From positions 58,147-122,146 of the forward strand of contig NZ_JABUXR010000005.1 of the NCBI RefSeq assembly GCF_014838745.1: a stretch of DNA of 64,000 nt, written 5' to 3'. A program made the translations under genes and the position numbers. Under the pieces are notes generated by a model, which did no database searches, was not told the DNA's origin, and saw nothing but the letters and a program-made list of their open reading frames with translations. This DNA comes from Limosilactobacillus urinaemulieris (GTDB lineage: Bacteria; Bacillota; Bacilli; Lactobacillales; Lactobacillaceae). This document shows, in pieces, positions 20,025-28,880 of this stretch (the stretch's first letter is position 1; each line of letters opens with the position of its first letter).

Positions 20025-21380
20025 ATGAAATTAAAATATTTTGGTACTGATGGTGTTCGTGGTGTTGCAAACCAAGATTTAAGTCCTGAATTGGCCTTTC
20101 GGGTTGGTCGTGCTGGTGGCTACGTCCTTACTCGGCACTCTGAACGAAAGCAACCGCAAGTTCTTGTCTCACGTGACACCCGAATTTCTGGTCAAATGTT
20201 AGAAAATGCGTTGGTTGCCGGGTTGCTCTCGGTTGGAATTGAAGTTTTACGATTAGGGGTTGTTACTACTCCAGGGGTTGCTTATCTTGTTCGTGCTCAA
20301 GAAGCTGATGCCGGTGTAATGATTACTGCAAGCCATAATCCGATCAAGTATAACGGTATTAAATATTTTGGTGGAGACGGCTTTAAACTATCAGATGATT
20401 TGGAATATGAAATTGAGCAGCTATTAGATGCTGAGGAAGATACATTGCCACGACCATCTGATGAAGGATTAGGAACTGTTGCTGACTATCATGAAGGTGC
20501 TTTGAAATATACTTCATTCCTTGAACAAACAGTTTCAACTGATCTTTCAGGGTTAAAGGTAGTTGTTGATGCCGCTAATGGTGCAACTTCAGGATTTGTT
20601 TCTAACCTTTTTGCCGACATGAATGTTGACTTTGTTCCAATTAACGCTCAACCAAATGGCCTGAACACTAATCTTAATTGTGGTTCAACCCATCCTGAAG
20701 GGCTGCAAAAAGCTGTTGTCGAAAATAAGGCTGATCTTGGGATTGCTTTTGATGGTGATGGTGACCGTTGTATTGCCGTTGATAATGAAGGAAACATTGT
20801 TAATGGTGACAAAATTATGTACATTTGTGGAAAATACATGGACGATAAAGGTCTATTGAAGAAGGATACAATCGTTACTACCGTAATGAGCAACTTGGGG
20901 ATGTACAAGGCGCTTGAAAGTCATAATATGACCAGTGTGAAGACGAAGGTCGGTGACCGGTATGTTGTTGAGGAAATGTTAAAGAACGGCTATAACCTGG
21001 GTGGTGAACAGTCGGGGCACATTATCTTCTTGGACTACAATACAACTGGTGATGGGATGCTGACTGCTTTACAGCTTCTTTCAGTAATCAAGGAAACGGG
21101 GAAGTCACTGAAGGAGTTAGCAAGTGACGTTACAAATTACCCGCAAGAGCTAGTTAACATTAAGGTTGCTGATAAGGCTGCTGCAATGAAGAACGAAAAG
21201 CTTCGGGCAATTATTGAAGAAGTCGAAGGTGAAATGAACGGTGATGGACGAGTTCTTGTTCGTCCTAGTGGAACAGAACCATTGCTTCGGATTATGGCAG
21301 AAGCAGCTACACCAGAATTAGTTCACCAATATGTTGAACGGATTGCTGATGTTGCTCGTAAGGAATTAGAAGTTAAATAA
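20025..21380 (+). CDS. glmM: Phosphoglucosamine mutase
   Basis: Converts glucosamine-6-phosphate to glucosamine-1-phosphate for UDP-GlcNAc synthesis. The 451 residues have the phosphoserine loop [12 protein letters not shown], the metal loop FDGDGDRC, the sugar-binding GGEQSGH and the phosphate-binding [12 protein letters not shown]. The operon with cdaA and cdaR is conserved in Firmicutes, and GlmM is known to bind and inhibit CdaA, linking wall synthesis to c-di-AMP. AGAGGAG precedes the ATG. The next enzyme backwards in the pathway, glmS, follows on its own promoter. Confidence 0.97.
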   Translation: MKLKYFGTDGVRGVANQDLSPELAFRVGRAGGYVLTRHSERKQPQVLVSRDTRISGQMLENALVAGLLSVGIEVLRLGVVTTPGVAYLVRAQEADAGVMITASHNPIKYNGIKYFGGDGFKLSDDLEYEIEQLLDAEEDTLPRPSDEGLGTVADYHEGALKYTSFLEQTVSTDLSGLKVVVDAANGATSGFVSNLFADMNVDFVPINAQPNGLNTNLNCGSTHPEGLQKAVVENKADLGIAFDGDGDRCIAVDNEGNIVNGDKIMYICGKYMDDKGLLKKDTIVTTVMSNLGMYKALESHNMTSVKTKVGDRYVVEEMLKNGYNLGGEQSGHIIFLDYNTTGDGMLTALQLLSVIKETGKSLKELASDVTNYPQELVNIKVADKAAAMKNEKLRAIIEEVEGEMNGDGRVLVRPSGTEPLLRIMAEAATPELVHQYVERIADVARKELEVK

Positions 21381-21395
21381 AAAATGATTGAAAAC

Positions 21396-21434
21396 AACCT
21401 AAGATTAGTTCTGAACTAATCTTAGGTTATTTTT
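21396..21434 (+). terminator. Intrinsic terminator after glmM
   Basis: AACCTAAGATTAGTT pairs perfectly with AACTAATCTTAGGTT over a 3-base loop, followed by ATTTTTG. Confidence 0.9.
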
Positions 21435-21481
21435 GATTATCTTATCAAATACTCTACCTAGACCAATTGAAGTTGATTAGT

Positions 21482-21510
21482 TTGACAATGCCCGTTGAAA
21501 GCATTATGAT
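21482..21510 (+). promoter_or_regulatory. glmS promoter
   Basis: TTGACA, exactly 17 bases, TATGAT; leader of about 65 bases to the glmS ATG. The leader is too short for, and does not show, the glmS ribozyme core. Confidence 0.85.
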
Positions 21511-21580
21511 ACTAAGTGTATTTAATGGATTTGATACATTGTATGTGTCTATACCAATTTTAAAAAGGATGGTATTAAAT

Positions 21581-23401
21581 ATGTGTGGAATTGTTGGAGT
21601 GACTGGGAGTCAAGACAGTCTATCAATTTTAATTAATGGCTTGAAGCGCCTTGAATATCGTGGCTATGATTCAGCCGGGGTCTACGTTAACGATAACGAA
21701 GGCCATGATTATTTAGTTAAGCGCGCTGGCCGGATTAGCAACCTTGAAGAGGCATTGACTGATGATGTTCATGGAATGTCAGGAATTGGTCATACTCGGT
21801 GGGCTACTCATGGTGAACCAAATGAAGCTAATGCTCACCCTCAATATTCAAGTGACGAACGCTTCTACCTTGTTCACAACGGGGTAATCGAAAACTATGC
21901 TCAATTAAAGGCAGATTACTTGGCAGACGTTGACTTTAAGAGCCAAACTGATACCGAAGTAATTGTTCAATTAGTGGATAAGTTTGTTGTTGAAGATCAG
22001 CTTTCAACTAAGGATGCATTACTAAAGGTTTTGAAGTTAATCAGTCCTGATTCTTCATACGCATTCGTATTAATGGATAAGGAAGAACCAGATACCCTTT
22101 ATGTTGCTAAAAATAAGAGTCCATTACTGGTTGGGATCGGTGACGGCTACAATATGGTCGGTTCAGACGCTACTTCAATGTTGAAGCAGACTAACCAATT
22201 TATGGAATTGGATGATCATGAATTAGTTATCGTTAAGCCGGATTCAATTGAGATTGAAGACTTTGACGGTAACGAAAAGCACCGTGACACTTTCACTGTT
22301 GATATGGATCCAAATGCGGCAGACAAGGGTGCTTACCCATTCTACATGTTAAAAGAAGTTGATGAACAACCAGCCGTAATGCGGAAGTTAGTTCAAAAGT
22401 ACTTTGATGAAGATGGCAAGCCAACAATTGATGAAGAACTATTAAAGTCAATGTCTGAAGCCGATCACCTTTACATCGTTGGGGCTGGAACCAGTTACCA
22501 TGCCGGGTTGATTGGCGCGCGGATTTTTGAAAAGTTGGTTGGAATCCCAACCTCTGTTCACATTTCATCAGAATTTGCTTATGAGCAACCATTACTCTCT
22601 AAGAAGCCATTCTTTATCTTCTTGAGTCAAAGTGGTGAAACGGCTGATAGTCGTGAAGTATTGGTTAACGTTAATAAGAATAATTGGCCAAGTCTTACAA
22701 TTACCAACGTGGATAAGTCAACTCTTTCTCGTGAAGCAACCTTTACCGAATTGCTTTATGCCGGTCCAGAAATTGCTGTTGCCTCAACTAAGGCTTACAC
22801 AGCACAAATTGCCGTTGAAGCAATTTTGGCTAAGGCTCTTGGTGAATACATGAATAAGCCGGTTGCTGGTGCCTTTGATGTTAAGCACCAATTAGGTTTG
22901 GTTGCCAACGGAATGCAATCAATTACTGATAGTAAGAGTATCTTGAAGGATCTTTCAGATAAGTACCTTTCAAAGCCACGGAATGCTTTCTACATTGGTC
23001 GGGGAATCGACTGGTCAGTTTCACTTGAAGCAGCTCTTAAGCTAAAGGAAATTTCGTATGTCCAAGCTGAAGGATTTGCCTCAGGTGAATTAAAGCACGG
23101 GACAATTGCCCTAATTGAAAAGGGAACACCAGTTATTGGGATCATTACTCAAGATCGGACTGCTGGATTAACGCGGAGTAACCTTGAAGAAACTGAAGCG
23201 CGGGGTGCTAATACTCTGACAATCGTATCACGTCATTTGGCAAAGGATAATGATAATATTATTCTGCCAGATGTTGATGAGTTGCTTAGTCCGCTTCTAA
23301 GTGTTGTTCCAGCGCAACTATTGGCATACTACACTAGTCTTGGTAAGGGACTGGATGTTGATAAGCCACGGAACTTGGCAAAGTCTGTTACTGTTCAATA
23401 A
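21581..23401 (+). CDS. glmS: Glutamine-fructose-6-phosphate aminotransferase
   Basis: Makes glucosamine-6-phosphate from fructose-6-phosphate and glutamine. The 606-residue protein starts MCGIVG, whose Cys is the glutaminase nucleophile after Met removal; the N-terminal amidotransferase domain has GIGHTRWATHG and the two SIS domains have GAGTSYHAG, SQSGETADS and the C-terminal KSVTVQ. The start at 21581 is fixed by this invariant N-terminus. Unlike in Bacillus there is no ribozyme in the leader, so control must be at the promoter or elsewhere. Confidence 0.98.
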   Translation: MCGIVGVTGSQDSLSILINGLKRLEYRGYDSAGVYVNDNEGHDYLVKRAGRISNLEEALTDDVHGMSGIGHTRWATHGEPNEANAHPQYSSDERFYLVHNGVIENYAQLKADYLADVDFKSQTDTEVIVQLVDKFVVEDQLSTKDALLKVLKLISPDSSYAFVLMDKEEPDTLYVAKNKSPLLVGIGDGYNMVGSDATSMLKQTNQFMELDDHELVIVKPDSIEIEDFDGNEKHRDTFTVDMDPNAADKGAYPFYMLKEVDEQPAVMRKLVQKYFDEDGKPTIDEELLKSMSEADHLYIVGAGTSYHAGLIGARIFEKLVGIPTSVHISSEFAYEQPLLSKKPFFIFLSQSGETADSREVLVNVNKNNWPSLTITNVDKSTLSREATFTELLYAGPEIAVASTKAYTAQIAVEAILAKALGEYMNKPVAGAFDVKHQLGLVANGMQSITDSKSILKDLSDKYLSKPRNAFYIGRGIDWSVSLEAALKLKEISYVQAEGFASGELKHGTIALIEKGTPVIGIITQDRTAGLTRSNLEETEARGANTLTIVSRHLAKDNDNIILPDVDELLSPLLSVVPAQLLAYYTSLGKGLDVDKPRNLAKSVTVQ

Positions 23402-23410
23402 TTAATCAAT

Positions 23411-23457
23411 AATCGTCAGTTGCACGTGAGAGACGTTAGCAACTGGCGATTTTTTGT
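23411..23457 (+). terminator. Intrinsic terminator after glmS
   Basis: AATCGTCAGTTGC pairs with GCAACTGGCGATT, then TTTTTTG. Confidence 0.88.
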
Positions 23458-23509
23458 GTATTAGGGGAGAAATACTTTGACACTTTTTAGTAAAATCGCT
23501 AAAAAGTTG

Positions 23510-23538
23510 TTGACAGCGATATATGAAATCGCTATCAT
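23510..23538 (+). promoter_or_regulatory. Promoter of a putative small RNA
   Basis: TTGACA, 17 bases, TATCAT. The spacer holds an inverted repeat AGCGAT...ATCGCT, a possible operator. The next start codon lies beyond a terminator, so the promoter does not simply serve the downstream gene. Confidence 0.65.
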
Positions 23539-23544
23539 AATAAC

Positions 23545-23630
23545 TGTAAGGTATTTAAGTAATTACCTTCTAATCAATTCTCTTTCTCTCTTATGCCAAT
23601 CATCGCCAATTTTGACGATGATTTTTTTTG
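23545..23630 (+). ncRNA. Putative small RNA of about 85 nt
   Basis: A promoter upstream and an intrinsic terminator downstream define a short transcript without a reading frame. Its 5' hairpin is AAGGTA (23548) with TACCTT (23563). A single-stranded pyrimidine stretch TTCTCTTTCTCTCTT at about 23578-23592 follows, complementary to purine-rich ribosome-binding sites. The terminator is AATCATCG (23598) with CGATGATT (23616) and eight T. This is the layout of a trans-acting riboregulator, but it may equally be a leader with attenuation for the gene at 23677. No known RNA family was recognised. Confidence 0.5.
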
Positions 23631-23676
23631 TGCTTCTCGTTATAATAAATTGGAGATTATGAAGGGAGTTAAGATT

Positions 23677-23988
23677 GTGGAAGAACAACATGAAGTCTTG
23701 GATTTGATTGAACAAATTACACGGAATGATGGGACTAGCTACTATGAAATTGGTAATATGGTCCAAAACGGGCGAGCTGAATTAGCTGCTGAACGTGGCT
23801 TTATCAAGGAGGTTCGGATCCTGCAGTTAAATATTCCTCATTCCCAAAACGTAATTAAGTATGAACACTTCATCAACACTCATTACCAAATGCAGGATGA
23901 GTCGATGGATCACTGGGATGAATGGAAACGGACGCCAGAAGCAGATAAAATTGTTCATGATATATTGGAAGAAAACCATATTGGCTAA
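23677..23988 (+). CDS. Hypothetical protein, 103 aa (GTG start)
   Basis: Not recognised. The protein is acidic and probably helical, with no membrane segment or signal; notable stretches are YYEIGNMVQNGRAELAAERGF and DHWDEWKRTPEADKIVHDILEE. The GTG at 23677 has AAGGGAG eight bases upstream; the ATG 18 bases earlier has its purine stretch too close, and a frame reaching further back runs through the terminator of the small RNA. TATAAT at 23641 is a possible -10. Lies alone between glmS and oatA. Confidence 0.65.
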   Translation: MEEQHEVLDLIEQITRNDGTSYYEIGNMVQNGRAELAAERGFIKEVRILQLNIPHSQNVIKYEHFINTHYQMQDESMDHWDEWKRTPEADKIVHDILEENHIG

Positions 23989-24093
23989 AAAGTTAAGGGT
24001 ACTATTATCCAATAAATTTTCTTTTAAAAGAGGCTATACAGCAATTTGCCAAGACACTATAATTAGAAAAGATATTTCTTGGGGGTTCTGTTA

Positions 24094-25947
24094 ATGAACA
24101 AAAAAGAAAGCCTAGTGAGCAGTCGAGCTCAGCCACACCACGTTACAGGAATCGATGGGTTACGAACAATTGCAGTTTTGGGAGTAATTATTTACCACCT
24201 ACTGCCAACTCAGCTAAAGGGTGGTTTCCTCGGTGTTCCACTATTCCTATTAATTTCAGGCTATTTTATTACTTACCAGTTCAGTAAAAAGTTTGAACGT
24301 GGTGCTGGACTTGGGTTAAGGCATTTTTATGCTAAACGCTTTTACCGCCTTTATCCAGTTTTAATTACGATGTTAGTATTAACAATTGCGTACATTACAC
24401 TGTTTGCTCATGAGTTATTGCATAACATTCGGCAAATCTTTGTTACTAATATTTTGTGGGTTTACAATTGGTGGGAGATTTACCATGGGCAATCGTATTT
24501 TGATCAATTCGCCAATCAGTCACCATTTACTCATCTGTGGACATTGGGAGTTGAAGCGCAATTTTATGTTCTTTGGCCGATTATTATTTTTCTCTTGTTT
24601 AAGGTGTTCAAGAAACGTTCAATCGTTCAGTACCTTGTTTTAGCGTTGGCAGTCTTGTCAGCAATTGAAATGGCTGTCTTGTATCATCCGGAGACACTCA
24701 ATCGTGTTTACTATGGAACCGATACGCGGGCATTTTCCCTTTTGCTTGGTTCATGGCTTGGCCTGGTTTGGCCGCTTGACCGGTTGAGTACAAAGGTTGC
24801 TGCAGCTGATTCACGGATATTAAATGGTTTAGGAATCGCTGCTTTGGTTATTACCCTATATGGCTTTATAACTCTAGATGGGCAATCTTCATTTACTTAC
24901 CATGGGGGGATGTTCCTTTATAGTGTAATCGGGACTATTTTACTAGCAACGATCCTTCACCCAGGGAGTCAGATGAATCGGTGGCTAACTAACCCGTTCT
25001 TTAGTTGGTGTGGTCAGCGTTCATACGGAATTTACGTCTATCAGTATCCTGTTCTTATATTTTATGAGCGTGCAATTAATGTTGGCGTACACCCAATTGT
25101 TAGTGGGATAGAGGAATTAGCGTTAATTGTGATTATTAGTGAATGTTCATACCGGTTGATTGAACAACCGCTTGCTAAGCGTCGATTAAGTGATTTTAAT
25201 TGGCAAAAGATCAAGTTTAATAATTGGCAACAGGCAGCAACGGCAATTATTGTTTTGTTAATTGCTGGTACAGCAGGTTACGGACTCTGTCAGCCTAATG
25301 TTCAACCAAAGAAGACGACGGTTCAGAAACAAATTGAAAAGAATGATCAATTAACTGAAAAGCATAATAAGCAACTTAGTAAGGGGAAAAATGTTGAAAC
25401 AGCTAAGATTAGCACTGTGCAAAAAGAGTACCAGCTAAGTAAAACTGAAATTAAGCAGGCACAAAAACTGAAGGTCACTGCGGTTGGTGATTCAGTAATG
25501 CTTGATGCTTCTAATAGTCTTCAACAATTAATGCCACACGCCTATGTTGATGCTAAGGTGGGGCGTCAGGGTTCACAAACACCTAAAGTCCTTAGCCAGT
25601 TAAAGGGGAGCGGGCATCTTAACCAGATCGTTATTTTGAACTTAGGGAATAATGGTGCCATGGATCAAAAAACGATTGACGATATTCTAAAGACAATTGG
25701 GAAGGATCGGCAGGTTTACTGGGTAACTCCCCATATCCCATCAAAGAGTTGGCAGCAACAGGTTAATAACCAAATCCAGCAGATTGCAAAGGATCACCAT
25801 AACGTTCACCTAGTTGATTGGTATACCGCAAGCAATGGTCAATCCGGTTGGTTTGCAAAAGATGGCGTTCACATGAATAAGCAGGGAAATAACCATTATG
25901 CAAAATTAATTACGAAAACTATTTTGAAGGATCAACGGGGTGAATAG
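24094..25947 (+). CDS. oatA: Peptidoglycan/surface O-acetyltransferase, OatA type
   Basis: A 617-residue two-domain protein. Residues 15-370 are an acyltransferase-3 membrane domain of about ten segments (GIDGLRTIAVLGVIIYHL, FLGVPLFLLISGYFIT, FTHLWTLGVEAQFY). A linker with charged residues leads to an extracellular SGNH esterase-like domain with the serine in AVGDSVMLDA and the Asp-His pair in KDGVHMNKQGN. This matches OatA, which O-acetylates MurNAc and gives lysozyme resistance. GGGGG precedes the ATG at 24094. The MarR gene starts three bases after its stop. Confidence 0.9.
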   Translation: MNKKESLVSSRAQPHHVTGIDGLRTIAVLGVIIYHLLPTQLKGGFLGVPLFLLISGYFITYQFSKKFERGAGLGLRHFYAKRFYRLYPVLITMLVLTIAYITLFAHELLHNIRQIFVTNILWVYNWWEIYHGQSYFDQFANQSPFTHLWTLGVEAQFYVLWPIIIFLLFKVFKKRSIVQYLVLALAVLSAIEMAVLYHPETLNRVYYGTDTRAFSLLLGSWLGLVWPLDRLSTKVAAADSRILNGLGIAALVITLYGFITLDGQSSFTYHGGMFLYSVIGTILLATILHPGSQMNRWLTNPFFSWCGQRSYGIYVYQYPVLIFYERAINVGVHPIVSGIEELALIVIISECSYRLIEQPLAKRRLSDFNWQKIKFNNWQQAATAIIVLLIAGTAGYGLCQPNVQPKKTTVQKQIEKNDQLTEKHNKQLSKGKNVETAKISTVQKEYQLSKTEIKQAQKLKVTAVGDSVMLDASNSLQQLMPHAYVDAKVGRQGSQTPKVLSQLKGSGHLNQIVILNLGNNGAMDQKTIDDILKTIGKDRQVYWVTPHIPSKSWQQQVNNQIQQIAKDHHNVHLVDWYTASNGQSGWFAKDGVHMNKQGNNHYAKLITKTILKDQRGE

Positions 25948-25950
25948 TTA

Positions 25951-26409
25951 ATGAATGATAATAAGAAGTTACTAGATAAAGCGATTGATCTATATTTGAC
26001 CGGATTGAAAGGCCTTGACTCGTTTATTTCAGAACCTTCTGCAGAATATTCCCTCTCATTTGAACAGTATTTAATTTTAAAAAAGATTGTTCATAACCCA
26101 AAGATCAAATTAATGGACATCGCTGATGAACGTGGAGTAACCAGAAGTGCAATTTCACGACAACTGCGGCCCCTCTTGAATCATAATTATATCCAACAAG
26201 AGGCCGATCCTGAAGATCGTCGTCGGTTGTTCTTAATCAGTACCGTTAGAGGAAAACAGGTCGAACAACATATTGGTTCACTTGTGCTAAAACGATTTTC
26301 AAACTGGCTTGATGTTTACGGAAAGGATCGGGGTGCTAAGCTGTTAGAGCTTTTGGAAGATTTTAATAAGCAAATTGTTCAGGCAAATTATAGCGAGGAG
26401 AAAAAATGA
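25951..26409 (+). CDS. MarR-family transcriptional regulator
   Basis: A 152-residue winged-helix regulator. The recognition region is LMDIADERGVTRSAISRQLRPLL and the wing has QEADPEDRRRLFL, with dimerisation helices at both ends. It sits in an operon, coupled to oatA before it and overlapping the HAD gene after it by four bases (ATGA), so it may control this cell-surface operon. The ligand is not known. Confidence 0.9.
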   Translation: MNDNKKLLDKAIDLYLTGLKGLDSFISEPSAEYSLSFEQYLILKKIVHNPKIKLMDIADERGVTRSAISRQLRPLLNHNYIQQEADPEDRRRLFLISTVRGKQVEQHIGSLVLKRFSNWLDVYGKDRGAKLLELLEDFNKQIVQANYSEEKK

Positions 26410-27212
26410 TTAAAGTAATTGCGTTAGACTTAGATAATACTTTGTTAAACAGTAATAAGGAAATTAGTGTTCGTAATGAACGGGTTCTCAAAAGGCTTCA
26501 TTCTCAAGGAATTCATGTTGTTTTATGTACTGGTCGACCAATTAATGCTATTTGGCCACTGGTTGAACAGCTTGGCTTGACAAAGCCGGATGATTATACC
26601 ATTACATTTAATGGCGGATTAGTGATTAACAATGTCTCTAAGGAACACCTTTTTGAATTAGGGATGACTAGGAATGATCTTCAACCACTGCTAAAGTTTG
26701 TTAAGCAGGAAAACATTCCCCTTGATATTTTAGACTATGATCGCGTTTATGAACTAAGCGACCAACCTCGTTCAATTTATAAGACAGTCTTAAAGAACAT
26801 TGAATTTCGTGATACGAAGAGTACCGAACTGGAAGAAACAACTTACAGCAAGGCGGTTATGGCGATTCCCGCTGAGAAATTAACCCCGATCATTCAGAAT
26901 CTTCCTGCTGAACTTAAGGAGAAGTATCATGCAGTTCAATCTCAGCCAATGATTATGGAATTTTTGCCCCCAAAGGTTAATAAAATGGTTGGCTTACAGG
27001 CGCTTTTACAGCACTTTAACTTAGACTTTAGTAACTTGATGAGTTTTGGTGATGCTGATAATGATCTGGAAATGATTCAAGCAGCTGCCCAAGGAATTGT
27101 CATGGCAAATGGTCTTCCTGAAGTTAAGCGGGCTGCTACAGCAATCACGGATTCGAATGATGAAGATGGGGTTGCAAGCTACTGTGAGCAATATTTTGCA
27201 ACATTACTGTAA
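26406..27212 (+). CDS. Cof-type HAD-superfamily sugar phosphatase
   Basis: A 268-residue hydrolase of the IIB cap class (Cof/YidA). The nucleophile is in ALDLDNTLLNS, motif II in VVLCTGRP, and the metal-binding motif IV in MSFGDADNDLEMI. Such enzymes dephosphorylate sugar phosphates or nucleotides; the precise substrate cannot be told. Its ATG overlaps the stop of the MarR gene. Confidence 0.92.
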   Translation: MIKVIALDLDNTLLNSNKEISVRNERVLKRLHSQGIHVVLCTGRPINAIWPLVEQLGLTKPDDYTITFNGGLVINNVSKEHLFELGMTRNDLQPLLKFVKQENIPLDILDYDRVYELSDQPRSIYKTVLKNIEFRDTKSTELEETTYSKAVMAIPAEKLTPIIQNLPAELKEKYHAVQSQPMIMEFLPPKVNKMVGLQALLQHFNLDFSNLMSFGDADNDLEMIQAAAQGIVMANGLPEVKRAATAITDSNDEDGVASYCEQYFATLL

Positions 27213-27236
27213 TAAAAAAACAGAAAATTAGTCAAT

Positions 27237-27295
27237 AAAGTTGTTAAATTAGACGATTTTAGTGGAAATTGCCCTTAATTTAACAACTTTTTTTA
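27237..27295 (+). terminator. Intrinsic terminator
   Basis: AAAGTTGTTAAATTA pairs perfectly with TAATTTAACAACTTT, then seven or more T. The rest of the gap to 27529 is AT-rich promoter sequence with no reading frame that I can support. Confidence 0.88.
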
Positions 27296-27528
27296 TTGTC
27301 ATATAAAGAAGTTAGGACAACCAAAGAAATTATTAAATCCCATTATGATAGTCTTTAGCACGTCAATTTTTATAAATGTGCGATTATTTACAATTAATAT
27401 TTCAGTAGCTTTACAAACACTTCGCAATAATCTGTTAAACGATAAATCGCTGTTATCTGGTAGTAATATTCATCGTGTAGTATAAGAAGCGTTGAATCGG
27501 AATAATAAAAAAGGATGGTATTGAATTT

Positions 27529-28086
27529 ATGGTTTCTAAGAAAAAGCTTGCAAAATTAACTGCTTCTGTTGGTGCAATTGTCTTCGGTGTTGCAGCTACT
27601 CAAGCTGCTGTTAATGCCGATACAGTTTACACTGTTAAGAGTGGTGACACGCTTTCAAGCATTTCTTATAAGTTTAATAAGAACAATAGCCTTGTTAATG
27701 AAATTGCTCAAAAGAACAGTATTAAAGATATTAACAAGATCTATGTTGGCCAACGCTTAATTATCAAGAGCGATGGTGAAATTCAGCCCGCATCATCTCA
27801 AACAACTACCCAAAATAGTAACAATACTACTAGTCAACAGGCGTCAACAAGTACTGTAAGTGGCTCAGAAGCAGCCGCAAAGGCTTGGATTGCTAATCGC
27901 GAATCTGGTGGAAATTATGGTGCTACTAATGGACAATACATTGGGAAGTATCAACTTTCAGCATCATACCTTAATGGTGATTACTCAGCAGCTAACCAAG
28001 AACGAGTTGCAGATCAATATGTAGCTAGTCGTTATGGTTCTTGGACTGCTGCTCAGCAACACTGGATGGCAAATGGTTGGTATTAA
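27529..28086 (+). CDS. Secreted LysM protein with Apf-like C-terminal domain
   Basis: A 185-residue exported protein: signal peptide with cleavage probably after VNA, a LysM domain (YTVKSGDTLSSISYKFN to GQRLIIK) that binds peptidoglycan, a Gln/Thr/Ser linker, and a C-terminal domain AKAWIANRESGGNY to WMANGWY like that of lactobacillus aggregation-promoting factors. The Glu in RESGG is where lysozyme-like transglycosylases have their catalytic acid. Likely a wall-associated muralytic or shape-related protein. ATG with AAGGATGG upstream; single-gene unit. Confidence 0.88.
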   Translation: MVSKKKLAKLTASVGAIVFGVAATQAAVNADTVYTVKSGDTLSSISYKFNKNNSLVNEIAQKNSIKDINKIYVGQRLIIKSDGEIQPASSQTTTQNSNNTTSQQASTSTVSGSEAAAKAWIANRESGGNYGATNGQYIGKYQLSASYLNGDYSAANQERVADQYVASRYGSWTAAQQHWMANGWY

Positions 28087-28090
28087 GAAG

Positions 28091-28186
28091 AGCGTGAGCA
28101 GGGTTAAAAAGTCCTGTAAGACAACAATTTCTCCCGACTGGATGCTGAGAGCATCTGGGAGGGAGTTTGTTGTCTTTAGCAACCCA
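28091..28186 (+). repeat. Long imperfect hairpin element, copy B
   Basis: Begins AGCGTGAGC just after the LysM gene. Nested arms: GGGTT (28101) with AACCC (28181), GACAACAA (28120) with TTGTTGTC (28167), CTCCC with GGGAG, and an inner GATGCT/AGCATC. The CAATTTCTCCCGAC segment and overall order match copy A at 11631, while the arms differ by compensating changes. Confidence 0.6.
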
Positions 28187-28214
28187 TTTCAATAAAATGA
28201 TAGAAACTAATTTT

Positions 28215-28247
28215 CGGTAATGGCTAATAACACCATTACCGTTTTTT
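28215..28247 (+). terminator. Intrinsic terminator
   Basis: CGGTAATGG pairs with CCATTACCG over a 9-base loop, followed by six T. Confidence 0.88.
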
Positions 28248-28315
28248 ACTTAGGAAAATTAATGCATAAATGATGCATTGTTGTTTTATCAATGTTACAA
28301 TAAAGACTGTATTTT

Positions 28316-28687
28316 GGGGATGTTTTTTGGATTCGACAGGTATAGGTCGAGTTTCAATTGCGTTTCGAAGGTTGCGTCTTCGTAAAAACGCTCAGTTTTA
28401 AATTATAACTGCAAACAATAATTCAAACTCTTACGCATACGCTGCCTAACAAGTAGCGCGCGTAAATCCATCCTGGGTTTGTCCATGATGCAGTGATGGG
28501 TTTCATATATTAATGGACTACGCTTAACACTCGCGCTTGAAGTATTAAGAAGAGATTATCAAGCTAGTTAGTCATGGTTGCCCTGATCAACGGCGTTTTG
28601 ATTGATGAAATCTAAATAGTTGAGATATGAACGTAGAGGTTGAAATGGCGATATGCCTGGACACGGGTTCGACTCCCGTCATCTCCA
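28316..28687 (+). ncRNA. ssrA: tmRNA (transfer-messenger RNA)
   Basis: Rescues stalled ribosomes with SmpB. The 5' end GGGGATG pairs with CATCTCC at the 3' end to form the tRNA-like acceptor; the T-arm is CGGGTTCGACTCCCG, and GGATTCGACAGG near the 5' end is the classic D-loop-side sequence. The tag frame starts at GCA 28411 and stops at TAA 28447, giving A-N-N-N-S-N-S-Y-A-Y-A-A. The 3' CCA is not encoded. A strong terminator follows. Confidence 0.96.
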
Positions 28688-28698
28688 TTGCAGAAGGG

Positions 28699-28737
28699 AG
28701 GCTGAGAAAAATCTTTTGTTTTTCTCAGCCTTTTTAT
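28699..28737 (+). terminator. Intrinsic terminator of tmRNA
   Basis: AGGCTGAGAAAAA pairs with TTTTTCTCAGCCT, then TTTTTATTT. Confidence 0.92.
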
Positions 28738-28825
28738 TTGTAAATATTATTTATTAAGGCAGGTTAATAGCTGAAAACTTAAAGATAGAATATTATTAGC
28801 ATACTTTATCGTTGGCGGAGGAAGT

Positions 28826-28841
28826 TATTTCCCGGGAAATA
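28826..28841. promoter_or_regulatory. 16-bp perfect palindrome upstream of the two-component system
   Basis: TATTTCCCGGGAAATA, about 40 bases before the response-regulator start. A plausible operator for autoregulation or another factor. Confidence 0.45.
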
Positions 28842-28880
28842 GTGAATTGATTTTTATAATTAGTGAGGGAGAATTGTAGA

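Noticed and set aside
19855-20070. Minus-strand Leu-rich frame opposite the cdaR tail
   Set aside because: Antisense of AGT/TCA serine codons; no ribosome site.
21436-21580. Search for a glmS ribozyme or riboswitch
   Set aside because: Leader after the promoter is only about 65 bases and does not contain the catalytic core sequence.
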